DNA of 64,000 nucleotides from Eumeta japonica (taxonomy: Eukaryota > Arthropoda > Insecta > Lepidoptera > Psychidae), in assembly GCA_005406025.1 (NCBI GenBank), contig BGZK01000187.1, positions 1 to 64,000 of the forward strand, given 5' to 3'. Of the stretch, positions 26,688 through 38,700 are shown piece by piece. Under the pieces are notes generated by a model that saw only the letters and a program-made list of their open reading frames with translations, did not search any database and was not told where the DNA came from. Position 1 is the first letter of the stretch. Each line of letters begins with the position of its first letter. Both the position numbers and the translations under genes were made by a program.

Positions 26688-27122
26688 TTAAAATTCCAAT
26701 TTCTTTAAACTTACTTCTAAGAGAAACACGAGGTCCCAGCCGTAGATTGCGCGAATGGCCCGGTTTTGAAAAACGGAAATTCTGTGAACATCCGCAGCAT
26801 ATCCCCGAAGCAGGATGCCATATGACTTCATACTGCGGAAACAGCCAAAATAAACCAATCTGGCCGTTTTGATATCGAACAAGTTTCTTATTTTTTTAAT
26901 TGCAAATGCAGCAGAGCTAAGCCTTTTCTCCGACTCACCGTAATGAGGAACCCACTGAAGTTTTTTATCTAGAGTAAGACCTAGGAATATAGTAGTGTCA
27001 ACAAGCTCTAATTCTTCGTTTCGTCTTCTAAGTGAGAATTTCACACATTTTATTTTCTTTCTATTAAGAAGTAAAATATTTAGAGTAAAACATTTTTCAA
27101 TTTTGGAGATAGCAATGTTCAC
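26688..27122 (-). pseudogene. Reverse transcriptase, thumb/C-terminal part
   Basis: This frame continues the RT after the catalytic box. It includes FLGLTLDKKLQW, KRLSSAAFAIKKIR and QNRAIRAIYG, the 'thumb' motifs following YADD in non-LTR RTs. It is separated by frameshifts from the upstream piece. The catalytic FADD box with neighbouring DTSL is encoded just upstream at about 27163-27186, and a stop codon follows it directly. Non-functional. Confidence 0.8.
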
Positions 27123-27319
27123 ATCGTCATAATGAAGTGGATGTCTTTTAACATTAAATCATAAAGAGGTATCATCTGCAAACAGTATTATCTCATGAAT
27201 ATCCTTAATAAGGCTAGGCAAGTCATTAATATAAATTGAAAAACAGAAACGGACCGAGGATCGATCCCTGTCGCACCCCCATGCGGACCATGGATCCAGA
27301 TAATCTCATGTTATTGACA

Positions 27320-27720
27320 TCAACCTTCTGTCGATTTTACCCTATTAGCCAAATATGATGCCAGTAGGTCGAGTGCACAACCCGTAACTCCATAATAATG
27401 TAGCTTCCTGATCACTGTTTTGTGATTTACACATACGAACGCCTTGGAGAGATCGCAAAACACTCCTATTTCATTCTGAGAATCCTCCCAGGCATCAAAA
27501 ATTTTTTCAACAAGCTCAACACCAGCATCAATTGTTAAGCGACCCCGTGTGAAACCGAACTGTTTATTCGACATTAGATTATCACTATGAAAATGTAGTA
27601 GAAGTTGATTTAGGATCAACTTTTCAAGAATTTTACTTAATGTCGGTAGTACAGATATAGGCTTAAAGTTAGTGGGGTTCGATTTACTACCGCCTTTGAA
27701 TATGGGAATAACTTTGCTTT
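27320..27720 (-). pseudogene. Reverse transcriptase, fingers and palm motif A
   Basis: Reading from 27720 downward: KVIPIFKGGSKSNPTNFKPI, VLPTLSKILEKLI, QFGFTRGRLTIDAG, then FCDLSKAF, in which the Asp is the motif A catalytic residue. It continues to RKLHYYGVTG and SYLANR. The frame is disrupted around 27715-27720 by a T-run and again near 27320. The residue order matches non-LTR RTs such as CR1 and jockey. Confidence 0.85.
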
Positions 27721-28629
27721 TTTTTCATCGGATCAGGAAACATGCCATCATCTAGACATTTATTATAAACAACAAGCGCCAAGGTGCAATACAATTCATT
27801 CTATAACGGAGTTTACAATTTTAACTGACAAACCATGGAGATCAGCAGTCGTTTTCATATCAAACGACAAGGCAATCAAGAATGCCTTAATTATGTCTTC
27901 CGAATTTATATATTTGAATTCTAAATTAATGTTAACAGGCGGAATATTTTCACTCAAGAAGGATTCAGCAAAAGCGGGAGATGAATTAATAGATTTGGTA
28001 GTCGAAACTGGAATGTCAGTAAGAAATGTTTCAAAGGCTTCGGAAACTTCTATGTCTGTTTATAGAATTTCATCATTTATCTTAAGTTGAAAGTCATGTT
28101 CGCGACCTTTGATTTTATCAATTTCGTTCTTTATGACACTCTAAATTGATTTCATTGAATTTTTGCTATTCTTTATTTTACTATTAATATAATTCGTTTT
28201 AGTCGCGATACAAACACGCTTAAAAATTTTTGAATAGTATTTAACATATTCAGCAAATCTCTCGCTTTTGTTATATGTTCTTTCGGCATAAAGGTCATAC
28301 AATCTTTTCGAACTTATGTGTATTCTCACTGTTGCCCAATCACTGAACGATAATGACTCATTTACTTTAATAACTCTTGTTTAGAAAATATTAACGTATT
28401 CCTCTTTTATTACATCAAATATTGATTATACAACTCATTGGAATTGTTACAGCATTGTAGTTCTAGAATCCTCTGCATGACACATTTTCTAAATTCTACC
28501 AATCGTGTTTCGTTCACTGGAATGCACTTTATAATTTTTTTAGATTCCTTTTAATCGGTATTTTTAAAAAGGAGCTGTTTAACCACTGTGGTCTGATTTT
28601 AAATTATCGATTATATATTTATGTAGTGG

Positions 28630-29259
28630 TTAAACATTTGTATAAATATTATCAAGACATGTTTTAGAGACAGACGTGATTCTTCTAGACTCCAAAGAAA
28701 GGTTTGACAGATTGTAACACCCAAAAAATTCCATAATTCTACCACTGTGATTAGTGACATCTAATGAGTTCATATTAAAGGCGTCACATTTTACAGTATA
28801 TTTACTTTTATCACTTATCTTACACAAGACTCGATCCATAATCGATTCAAACAATTCAGAAGAAGAATGAGGGGGCCTGTATACGCCCAACACAATAAGC
28901 CGCTCGAGTTGCACACAGGTTATCTCCACAACCCTCTCAGCAGAGAGGTCCACAATATCAGTTCTTACCTTAAGTTTTATATTGTTACGGATAACAATTG
29001 AGAAACCGCCATTTGATGAATTTTCTCTGTTGAAAGACCTTGCAACCTTGTGATTATGAAAACCAAAGAGAAGCTGACCGTTTCTAAGCCAATGTTTCGT
29101 AGTACATAGTATATCAACATTGGCACTGTCCACGAACAGCTCCACCTCCTGCTCATTTTTTTTTCTCATGCCCTGAATATTCTTATGTACCAGGTTAAGA
29201 ATACAATTATTTGAATTATTATTATTTCTAATTATTACATTAGGGAGAAATTGACGCAA
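28630..29259 (-). pseudogene. Retrotransposon endonuclease (EEP fold) remnant
   Basis: A frame of 209 residues resembling the N-terminal apurinic-like endonuclease of non-LTR elements: HKNIQGMRKK, VDILCTTKHWL (usually with Glu where Lys is seen, i.e. TEHWL), GFSIVIRN, VLGVYRPPHSS, and a degraded 'CDAFNMNSLD' where GDFN is expected. Loss of the GDFN Gly and of the Glu suggests a dead enzyme. It nicks target DNA in active relatives. Confidence 0.75.
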
Positions 29260-29586
29260 TAGTAATTTATTCGATAATATACTAGAGCTACTCTCAGCCT
29301 TCTTAACAAATAATATATTGAAATTTAGGTAGAAGGAATCTGCAAATTTCCTTTTGCCGAGAAAACCCTGTTTATTTTGGATTACTAAGGTAGGGTTTCT
29401 GTTGAAGCAGCCCGTTTAAATCCTTAAAGCTCCGCACTCCAACAGAGCCTCCAGATCCATTCGAGCCGCAGTCACTCTTTTAACTAGACTCTGTTCTATT
29501 TAATAATATAACAGAATCAATATTATAGGCTAACAACTTAGCCAAATATTGTTTGAAATATTTGGATAGAAACATCCTATCTTTAG

Positions 29587-30065
29587 TCAGAATAAAATTA
29601 CATTTAAATATATATATATATATAAAATTATACTAGCATCACTATGACGCCAAGTCATATTGTACATTAGCGTATTTATGTTATAAATATCTTTATTTCG
29701 CTTTTCCGACAAGTCATTTGAACATGGAAAAGCACATAAAATTATTTGTAGGTTAATTCGGTGAGATAATTCCAGAAGGCGGGAGAAAAAGGCAATCATA
29801 TCTTTTCGTCGCACAGCAAAACTATTCCCCACCAATATAATAATTGTGGTTTTCTCGCTATGCTTACTTAATAAAATTTTATTTAAAATGTCACTGTACG
29901 AGGCTCCAGGCGTACAGATATTCAATACCCAGTGGCCCACACAATTGCCCAACATGGGGCCCAATTCAACACCCAGACCGTCCGAACAGATCACCGATCT
30001 CTCCCGGCCCTCATCAGTCAGACCTGTATGGAGTGCAACAGTCCCCTGGGCAGGTGTATTATTAA
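29587..30065 (-). pseudogene. ORF1 SGNH/esterase-like domain fragment
   Basis: This frame runs from at least 30065. SVICSDGLGVELGPML resembles block I (the G-D-S region) of SGNH hydrolases. NICTPGASYSDILNKI and IIILVGNS resemble later blocks. Such esterase-like domains occur in ORF1 of CR1-related retrotransposons. The copy begins mid-domain, consistent with 5' truncation, and loses the family pattern into a TA-rich C-terminus near 29615. The Asp/Ser arrangement of block I is altered (CSDGLG). Confidence 0.6.
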
Positions 30066-33000
30066 AATATATTTTTTTTATTTCTTATAATGCAAGAAAA
30101 AATATTGCCCAAAATAATCTTCATAGGAGACGACCCTCAACTTCTCACTTTGACTTAACGTCAAAGACGGCAGGCGTCCTCGGCGCGTGCGCACGCAGTG
30201 GCCGTGACGCGCCGTCATCTCTACCCGCCCCTTCCCGCCGCAGTCACGTCGCTTCCTCATGCCTCGTAATAAATTACCTCGCGCACATTTTACGCCTATC
30301 AACCCCACCGCGCCCTTTGCTTTTCCACTTCCGGTAATGCCCCTGCCTATATTTATTCAAAGAAAAAAATTGTGTGTGCCAAGTCGCGTTTTTGATTTAA
30401 GTATATTTTAAAACGAGCAGATTTCGAATTCGTTCATAACACTAAATGCTCGCCCATAACATCCATTGTATAGACAGACACTCCAAGCGTTAAAATGATA
30501 ATGCTCGGTTGCCTAAAGAAAAAGTTATAATACATTTTTATTCGAGAAGCTCTTTAAAAATGTAGCATCGTAATTAACCTCGAGGCTCGTAACAATGAGA
30601 TAAAGTTTAATTACGTAAGTCTATGTTTCTGTATAGCTTGAATAATAAAAGAACTTTTTTTAATTCATTAATACTGGTAAGATTAGGGTAAGCAGAATTC
30701 AAAGTTACAATTTATTGCAAAATATTTAAGGATCTAATAATTTTCGCCTAAACAAGTAAGCCCGTAATACTTTTACTTGAACTTTCTTCGCTATTTGTGA
30801 TAATAAAATTATTAAAGGGGACCTTAAAAGATGGCAAGTGAGTTATAATAAAACGTGTGCGTCAAGCGTCACGAACGTCACACGACCGCGTCAGACGGGT
30901 ATGTTACGTTATACTGCTTCGCGTGCTCTATACCATTACAATTGACTATTTCTAATCCGTAATACCTTATACAAAATATACATGCTTATACATATTATTT
31001 TATTAATTGACATAAACAAATCCAAAACCGCTTTCGTTGTAAGTGCACAAACCAACACAGTCGCAATCATAAAATTAATAACACTCGGAACATGCAATTA
31101 TAAAACAAAAGATAAAAAATTGCCTGTAAATAAATAGTACACAAAAGAGATTCAATTTAAGAAAAATCTTCGTCCAATCTTGGCGAGCTTTCCCGAAGCT
31201 AATAAGCTCGGAATTTCATGTATGGATTTCATCTCGTACGCCGGCGCAAGAACCATACGACTGACAGAATACCGGCCGATCTTCGAAACCAATGGCTGAT
31301 AATAATAGTGAGACGAATTTCCTGACATCCTTCTAATTTTTATTGCTCTACAATCTAAAACGAAATCAACAGGTGATTTCATAAACATTATCATTTTTTT
31401 TTTGATAAAAGTTAATTGCTGTTTTTATCATGGACAATATGATAGAACATATTTTAATCACGGACAACAGGATTTGAATTCAACTGTATTCAGAAAGATT
31501 TTTTTGCATCACCGAGGATTCAAGATCCCAGTCCCTCAGTAGAAAAACCAAAAAAAAAGTGTGGGAGGCTGTGCCTCAAGCATCCATGCAATAACCTTAA
31601 GAGTTATGTGTGGTGTTTATAGTGGAGTTAAAAGCTGACATACACACCGAGAAATGTCAGCGAGCTGAGCAACATACATTGCTCAGTTGCAGTAGAAAAT
31701 AAATGAAATGGCATTTAGCGAAAATGCTTTACGTCTGATGAAATAAATATATGCAAATTAAAAGCGAACGTATAAGTATAATGTAAATTTGTAATAAGGA
31801 CTTTATTTTTATAAATTAAATTCGCCAATTTGCACAACACATTTATCTGTTGTTAATAATAATGATTGCTAATTAAACATAAAAAATGTACGGAAGTTTG
31901 ATTTACTTATAATTGAGTCGACTTAAAATTTATACACGGTCTAAACCGCGATATCTGTATAACATATTCCTGCGAGTTACCAAATTAATTTCAAGCTCAA
32001 TTAGAGTTCGTCGTAACTTCATACGGCGCGCCCGAGCAACATTGATATCGTGCATATGAAACGCGGAAAAACAATTCGCGGCAATCGTACGAAACGGCGC
32101 GGGCAACCGGAACGATTCCTCTGAAAATCACCCCGGATGGAGATTAATGGCGCAGGAGGCGACCCCGCGGGGTGTTGCCATCATTTCGCGAAGAATCACT
32201 TCCCCCGGCCGGAGGAGTCCGATCGATTGCCTCACTTAAAATTTTCCCTTTCATTCGCAAATAGGTCTTTAACGACTTCGCCGAAGTTATTCGAGATTAC
32301 ATTCGTATCTCTTAAGTACAACTTTTGACAGCTCCGTTGTACGAAAGCGGTGCTCTGTCGTTTAAGGTTTCGACGGTGTTTTTCTTCTTCTAAGCGCCGT
32401 CTGTCTGCGATTCTGTCCGTATGGACGTGCGTACCGAGGACGGTCTGTAATTCCTAAGCATCTCATCGCACCGATTACTCATCGATTACTCATGTATTCA
32501 ATAAATTAGTTTGTTGGTAAAGCGAAAAACGACACGGTACAGTGTGCAAATTTTTTAAAGGAGATTGCTCAAAGTAGCCTAGGAACCGACACACACTTGA
32601 CATTTATCAAAAAAAAATGCATAATTCGTAACGTATTTATAAATTATTACAATGTAACAGACACTTCTGTATTTTTTTCATATTATAAAAAGGAATATCA
32701 CAACACCAGATAAATATTCGGAAACCATTTTAGATTCATTATACGTTTGTACGCAGTGTTGCCAAGAGATCACCCTTAGTCATTATTGTGTAAGATTAAT
32801 TAAGGCATAATTTTACTCGCATAATCCATGTATGAATTGATGAGTGTACTCAGAAGGTAGATTGGTTTGAAGGCATTTTTTATGCCCTCATTACCCACTA
32901 CGGCGGTAAACAAGCATTCGGACCGTCTTATATGAAGTAATTACTGTAACTTGTAAATGTTGTAACTCATTTAATTACTGTCTAGATTAACATATATACT

Positions 33001-33329
33001 TCACAAAAACAAACAAAATATTCATCTTCTTTAAAATAGACCGAAAAACCAGAACAGTCGAATCAGTCAAAAATCAGAACGCCCTTGCTTGTGTACTATT
33101 TCAGGAACTCCGTAATAATTAAGCGGTAGTATCTAGCAATACTGCCGAGTCGTCGTTAAATATACTACGTCATTCTGAACAATTCTGAATTTCTGTTTTT
33201 GCTTTCGCTGTACTTTTTGATTTCGCTTTGCATGTATCAAATAAAACAAGCCAAATCATATTATGGGAAACATGCGCGATAAGATGGTTCTTATATTATT
33301 GGAGTGTTCAGGTAGTTTGATGACGAACT
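30066..33329. other. Unassigned stretch with two GC/CpG-rich islands
   Basis: Islands at about 30160-30330 (GCGCGTGCGCACGCAG) and about 31980-32460 stand out from the AT-rich background. Both lie upstream of the Cyb5r4 exons on the same strand and could contain its promoter or missing first exon. No exon with a correct phase-1 donor and plausible N-terminus could be picked. A word shared with 14.09 kb, GTGGGAGGCTGTGCC, is at 31561-31575. No gene was recognised. Confidence 0.4.
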
Positions 33330-33630
33330 GGTAGAAAACTTGCATATGTTGCATACAGGAAATGTACGGCTTCTACGACATAAAATCCAAAGCCGACACA
33401 TAACCCACAAAACATATTATGTTTATATTTTGATAGATTCGACACTGTATGGCAGAAATGCGATAAAAACGTATTGCTGTGACTTTATTGTTGGGCGTCG
33501 AACTGTAGGTTGTTGCGCTCATGTAATGTCAATTATTTGGTATTTAAGTTGGGCAAGATATCAAGGTGTTATCGACCCTCCTGCACAATTTTTAGACGAC
33601 ATTCTTATTGAAAACATGGATGGAGAATAG
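33330..33630 (+). pseudogene. SWIM-type zinc-finger transposon fragment
   Basis: The frame reads KIQSRHITHKTYYVYI, a CCDFIVG segment, RRTVGCCAHVMSIIWYL and WARYQG, then a stop. This 'SRH...VGCCAH...WYL' arrangement is the C-terminal SWIM-like finger (CxC...CxH) of a repetitive DDE-type transposase-like family seen in arthropods and cnidarians. Here the CxC pair is damaged, with a Phe where the second Cys is expected. No DDE catalytic domain is visible upstream, so this is a 3' fragment. The family is recognised from memory and was not searched. Confidence 0.5.
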
Positions 33631-35358
33631 TCCTTAGTCTTGTACTCATTAAAATATTATTAACAATGCATGTTATTTATTCCTATGCTAATTGAACCTT
33701 ACATGTTTTAAACGAGTCCATAACAACTTCGATATAGAATGCCCTGGGCTGACTGCTACTTGTTCTGTACTTATAAAACGTAGCTCACAGTCAATCGCAT
33801 ACCATGTGTAATAATTACTTCTATTCAATAGTCAGAAAACCATCTCTAAGCACGAGAGTGCCAGTGTCAAAGTAGAACACTTGATATGCGGTCAACTGTA
33901 CATCTGGTCTAATAATATTACAGGCAGTCGGCATCAAACCAATCTGAGCGTTTCTTCCTATCAAAACGTCTGAACATTTAACAAAAAATTACCTCTTCAC
34001 AAGACATCAAGGTGCATTTTTAAGTGTTTTCAGAAACCAAATGAAGTTGTACCATGGTGAATTAGTCTCGTATTAGAAAATCCCATATAGGTATTTGAAG
34101 TCTCCACAGACAAGAGTAGATATTCCATAAAGAGTGATAATAAAATGTGTAGGTAGGCATGTAGTACGTACTGTTTCCGTAAACAAACATAACCTTAAAA
34201 TCTTAAAATTTTTTTGCGATAAATTGATTCTCAGAAATGTCCGTCGTACAAATTGATTCTTACAGTAATATACATGTAATATAGTACATGTTAAGTAATT
34301 TTCCGTTGTGTTGGTTTTTAGGCGAACAATGTATGGATGTTAAGCGATCTCCTTTACCTCCTAAAAGTTACCCTCATATCGTACTTTAAACAAATTTCTT
34401 CTCTCTCCAAAAATAACAAAGTTTCGACGGTTGCTATTCCTATTCCTATACCTACAATTCCTACGCGTCCTAACGATCCTCGGGTTTGTCCTTGGATTTG
34501 AAAAACTTGCTCACACACACAAATATTTCACTACTACGTAATTACTAAGGATATAAATATTTTCTCATTCGTATCTTAAATGAATAATAATGAAAATAAA
34601 TAGTAATTTCATCAAAAACCTTTTCCTTCGCTTATCCCACGACTAACGACAAACGACACTAATCTGACACACGTTATCTTCATTCTCATCTCTTCAGTGG
34701 CACAGAATATCTTATCCCGAGGGTGTTACGAAATTCTGAACCTGTATATCTCCACTAAGTAAGTATCTCCATTCTCATATTACCACTTACAGTAATGAAA
34801 GCCATTATGTTAAGTGGGGCGCGCATTAATTTTTATAATGTGATGAAATGGAGGATAATTACATTTATCACAGTGTTTTGGTGTTCCGCATCACAGCGGA
34901 AGCCTCGTGGCCTCGTGGAATATCGTTAAGAAATCAAAAATTAATTTCAGTTTTCAGGATAGTTACGGGAGATGAGAGCGGAAGTTAAAACATACCCGTT
35001 ACGGTTTCGATACACATGTTTTATGGAACAGAGAAGAAAGAAAGCTAAAAAAGAATCGCCCAATACCACTACAATCATTTACTATACTACATTCATTCAA
35101 CTATAATAGTAACAAAGAAATAGATCGAACATAAAACAATTTAAGAATTAATTGAGTACAAAACTTTGTGTATTTACAAAAACTGAAAATTCAGAATCCT
35201 ATTGCATTTATTCGTCAAATTTAGTTATGTCGCATTGTTGCAGCAAAACAGTCGTAAAGAAAAAATGTGTATATGTTGCTTAATTTCACGCAAGACTAAT
35301 GCCGTCATCTATATTACGGAACCCTCTCAGTGCAAGACTGACTGGCCCTTGGCCGGAT
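33631..35358. other. No gene seen
   Basis: AT-rich sequence upstream of the first recognised Cyb5r4 exon. It probably belongs to that gene's first intron if the promoter lies in the 30-32 kb islands, but this is inference. There is a short 'attcctat' run at 34436-34470. No coding frame or long repeat. Confidence 0.4.
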
Positions 35359-35396
35359 GTTTTTGTCTATTTTGTTTTAGTAAAATAGACAAAAAC
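35359..35396. repeat. Perfect 15-bp hairpin, 8-nt loop
   Basis: The left arm GTTTTTGTCTATTTT (35359-35373) and right arm AAAATAGACAAAAAC (35382-35396) are exact complements, with loop GTTTTAGT. It is followed closely by T-rich sequence. It lies 170 bp upstream of a Cyb5r4 exon, and its role is unknown. Confidence 0.85.
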
Positions 35397-35565
35397 GTTT
35401 TAGTATAAGTCACTCTTTAAAGTCATATAGTGAGCTGTAGAAGTTTCTGTTGAACATGACATTCTATCATTCCTTCACCTAGCGTCGCTAACTAAAATAA
35501 CTTTAAGCTGTACGGCAATAGCGATACGAAAATTTGACACGATATTCTTTTTATGACCTTTTCAG

Positions 35566-35712
35566 GCAATCCACGCAACAAATGCGCCCTGCAGCCGGGC
35601 CACAGCCTCATGGATTGGATCAGGCTGGGCAACTCCGGCAAGGACCTCAGCGGCGTGGGCGGCAAGCTGCGGCCCGTGGCTCCGCGCGAGCTCGCCGCGC
35701 ACAGCACCGAAG
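35566..35712 (+). CDS. Cyb5r4: Cyb5r4 exon: N-terminal conserved motif and start of b5 domain
   Basis: The acceptor is ...TTTTCAG at 35565, and the donor is GAAG|GTGCAA at 35712. It encodes the family-specific segment ALQPGHSLMDWIRLGNSGKD, followed by the first strand of the b5 fold up to 'AHSTE'. The exon is strikingly GC-rich against its introns. It opens in phase 1, so it cannot hold the start codon. The in-frame Met a little upstream belongs to intron sequence. Confidence 0.93.
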
Positions 35713-38700
35713 GTGCAACCGCCAATATTATACCTTCAGAATCAAACCATTTTCGGCGACTTATGTACCTGTTTCTCATTTGTTCGAGAATTTTATTCGT
35801 TGGCTGTCTATTCTGAGAATATCAGTTATCAATATCAAACATTTGTATTATCGATCATATTAGATTCAATTTGTGAAATACAAAACCGAGTGCCCCCGAG
35901 TTTTATTTAATTTTCTCTTCGTACTGCTCTCCATTTTATGAAAATTAAATAACTGTATTATTTCATTTATGCAATCATGTTCATAAAAATTATACGATCG
36001 AGTAAACTTCACACGTAATAAAATAAAACTATTTTGTTTGGTATTGCAGCAGATTTTACAATTAAACTGAAAATCAATAAGTCATGTTGGAATTTTATAG
36101 TACAGACCGACATCGGGACTATAATTGAAAGAATGATAACTCGATATAAAAAACTAAAGGTTTTATTACTATTCCATTCGGGCAGAACCGCTGAAATAGG
36201 TAGTCATGAATTGATTCATAAATATTAGGTTGGGGAAAAAGTTTTGTCGTATTCTATATACAAATTCAAGTTATTTTTCAATATATTTTATTTACATTTA
36301 ACTATAGTATATATGCCATTTTGTTCAACAACTTGTTGCCATTTTGTAGGTGGTGACATAATTCCATTTCTGTAGAAATTTTGGGACGTCTGATCAAAAA
36401 ACCGCGACAAGTAGTTTTGACAGTCCTCTCTTGAAATTAACCTAACCCTACATGAAGAATTCTGAAGAGACCGAAACAGGTGAAAATCTGACGGTGCAAG
36501 GTTAAGTCTATATTGTGGATGCATTAAAACTTTCTAACCAATATTTGCTGAGTCGCTAAAGATATGTGTGGTCTGGCGTTATCATGGTGGAAAATCACAC
36601 GCCATCTGTTGATCAATTCCAGTCGTGTTTTTCTCTACTTGTTGCTTGAGTTTCATCAGATGTTGCCAGTAGAGATTCAAATTGATGGTTTTGTCCGTCG
36701 GTAAAAGCGCAATGAATAATGCCCTTCCGATCCCACCCTACACAAAGCATCAATTTATTGCGAGTTAATTCGGGTTCCGCTGTAGTCTGTGGGGCTTACA
36801 TGCCTTTTCGCACGTTATTATCATAGGTAATCCATTTTTCATCGCCAGTGATCAATCTTTTCAAAAATGGTTCGGTTTCATTATACTTCAATAGAGAATC
36901 ACAAATAGTACACCATTCATTAGATTTCTTTCAGTTGATTTGTATGGGATCCAAGTATCGAGCTTCTTTGTGTATCCGGCTTTTTTCAAATGGGTCAAAA
37001 CTGTTTTGTGGTCGATCCCCAGCTCTTCAGCTATGTCGTAAGAACAAATATGCCGATCTTGCTTTACTTTTTCCAAAACGGCATCGACTACATACGTAAC
37101 AGGTCGGCCAGAGTGAGATTCATTTTTGACATCAAAATTACTGGACTGAAAACGCTTATTAAAAAACCAATTTTATGCTACTCTTACCGACACTGCATTA
37201 GGTCCATAAACATCACAAATTATTTTAGCGGCTTGTGTCGCATTTTCCCATTTTTGGTAATAAAACTGCAAAATGTATCAATTTTCTATATTAGATTTGG
37301 CGGATAGAAAAACAATAGAAAAATGGCAGAACACCGTTCTTACTTTTTATTTTCTTATTTTTAAAATGTCATCTATTTAATGGTATCAAAACTAATTACT
37401 TACAAACAGCACAACCGAAGAGATTTTATTGCAACTTATAAAATACGTAACACCATTTTCCCCGACCTGATGTAATTCAAATCGCTCTATATAGAAATTA
37501 AGAAATTCTTTCCATTTCTACCCGAGCCCAGACATGGGCACAGCTAGTTATTAGTTATTATTTATAGGTTTATTAATAATTAATAAAATAATTATTAATA
37601 AACTTATAAATAGTTTACATATGTGTACCTGCCGTTTTTTAATACGGTCAGTATTAGAAAACGGCATGCCTTTAAATATGCCTAAATGTAAATTTTACTT
37701 TTAAATATGGCTCCTTCCACCACGAATCGTAAATTCAATTCATGAATACGGAAATAATAGAAATTTTATTGAACGTCACTTCCGTCCGACAAATGTCACT
37801 TCCATCAAAACAAGATTTAGTTACTCTCAAGTCGCTCCTAAAGAAGTCAGATTCAATTAGTGCCTTCCTTTTTACTAGCTCTTCTGCGCTTCTATAACTC
37901 TGTCCTCGTTTCAGGAGATGCCTGGTTAGCCATACGCGGCCGAGTCTACAACGTCACTCACTACCTGGCTTACCATCCTGGAGGTGAAGATTTTTCCCTT
38001 GACGTTACTTAATTTCTATAACGAATATAACAAAGTATTTTTTGTAATTGAAAACATTTTATATTCACTGAGTTCAATCTTGCTCTCTGTTTATTATATT
38101 GCTTACAAAAGTTTTGTCTGTGGTAAAATACGAAGACAAAAATACCTGTTATTACTATTTTGCGTTTTAATTGTTTCTAAATTCTATTAAAAATATACAT
38201 CCTTTTCAGAAATATATTTGTAAAACTAATTGCCGTACAATTTAAAATACGCATTTCTTTTTGTTCTAAATAGGTACTTAATCATATCTTACTTAATTTT
38301 TTATTCGAAGTAAACTAATCGTAATTACAGCTCATGTGGAATTTAAAAACTTTAACAGTTTTAAGGCATATTCCTTTTCTCAATTCTTAAATTATAATTA
38401 GTAAAACGACAATTATGAATATGTTTTTCTCAAAAATTTGATATTAAGCAAAGATTTTGTACCACGAAACAATTTTTTCACATCTATTGGGTGGTTCCAC
38501 GTTTCTAGTGGTTTTACTTCATATTCTATTTCAGAGACTTGATTTCAAAACACATGTAATCATTCCGTTTATTTCAACATTAGCTTTAAATTTTTTTCTT
38601 GATATCTTATTATATATAATAGTTACGTACAACGCACTAAACACTGCCACTGTGAAGTAAGGTCACGCTAAGCGTCGCAATGGCGTAAAATAAAAATGCG

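Larger units (their letters stand above)
26640..30065 (-). mobile_element. Dead CR1/jockey-like non-LTR retrotransposon
   Basis: The minus strand holds, from 30065 down to 26640, an ORF1 C-terminal SGNH-like region, an endonuclease region and a reverse transcriptase with finger, palm and thumb motifs, in the canonical order. Multiple frameshifts and stops separate the parts, so the copy is inactive. The 5' end is truncated near 30065. A related, more decayed copy lies on the plus strand at 51820-53260. The clade call (CR1 or a close jockey-superfamily clade) rests on the combination of an SGNH/esterase-like ORF1 with this RT type and is tentative. Confidence 0.85.

Noticed and set aside
29844..30337. 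Plus-strand frames of 73 and 163 residues
   Set aside because: Antisense to the ORF1 SGNH region of the minus-strand retrotransposon, then running into a GC-rich island. No domain in this reading.
32137..32328. Candidate Cyb5r4 first exon starting at ATG 32137
   Set aside because: The possible donors give the wrong phase or a poor site for joining to 35566, and the peptide does not look like the family N-terminus.
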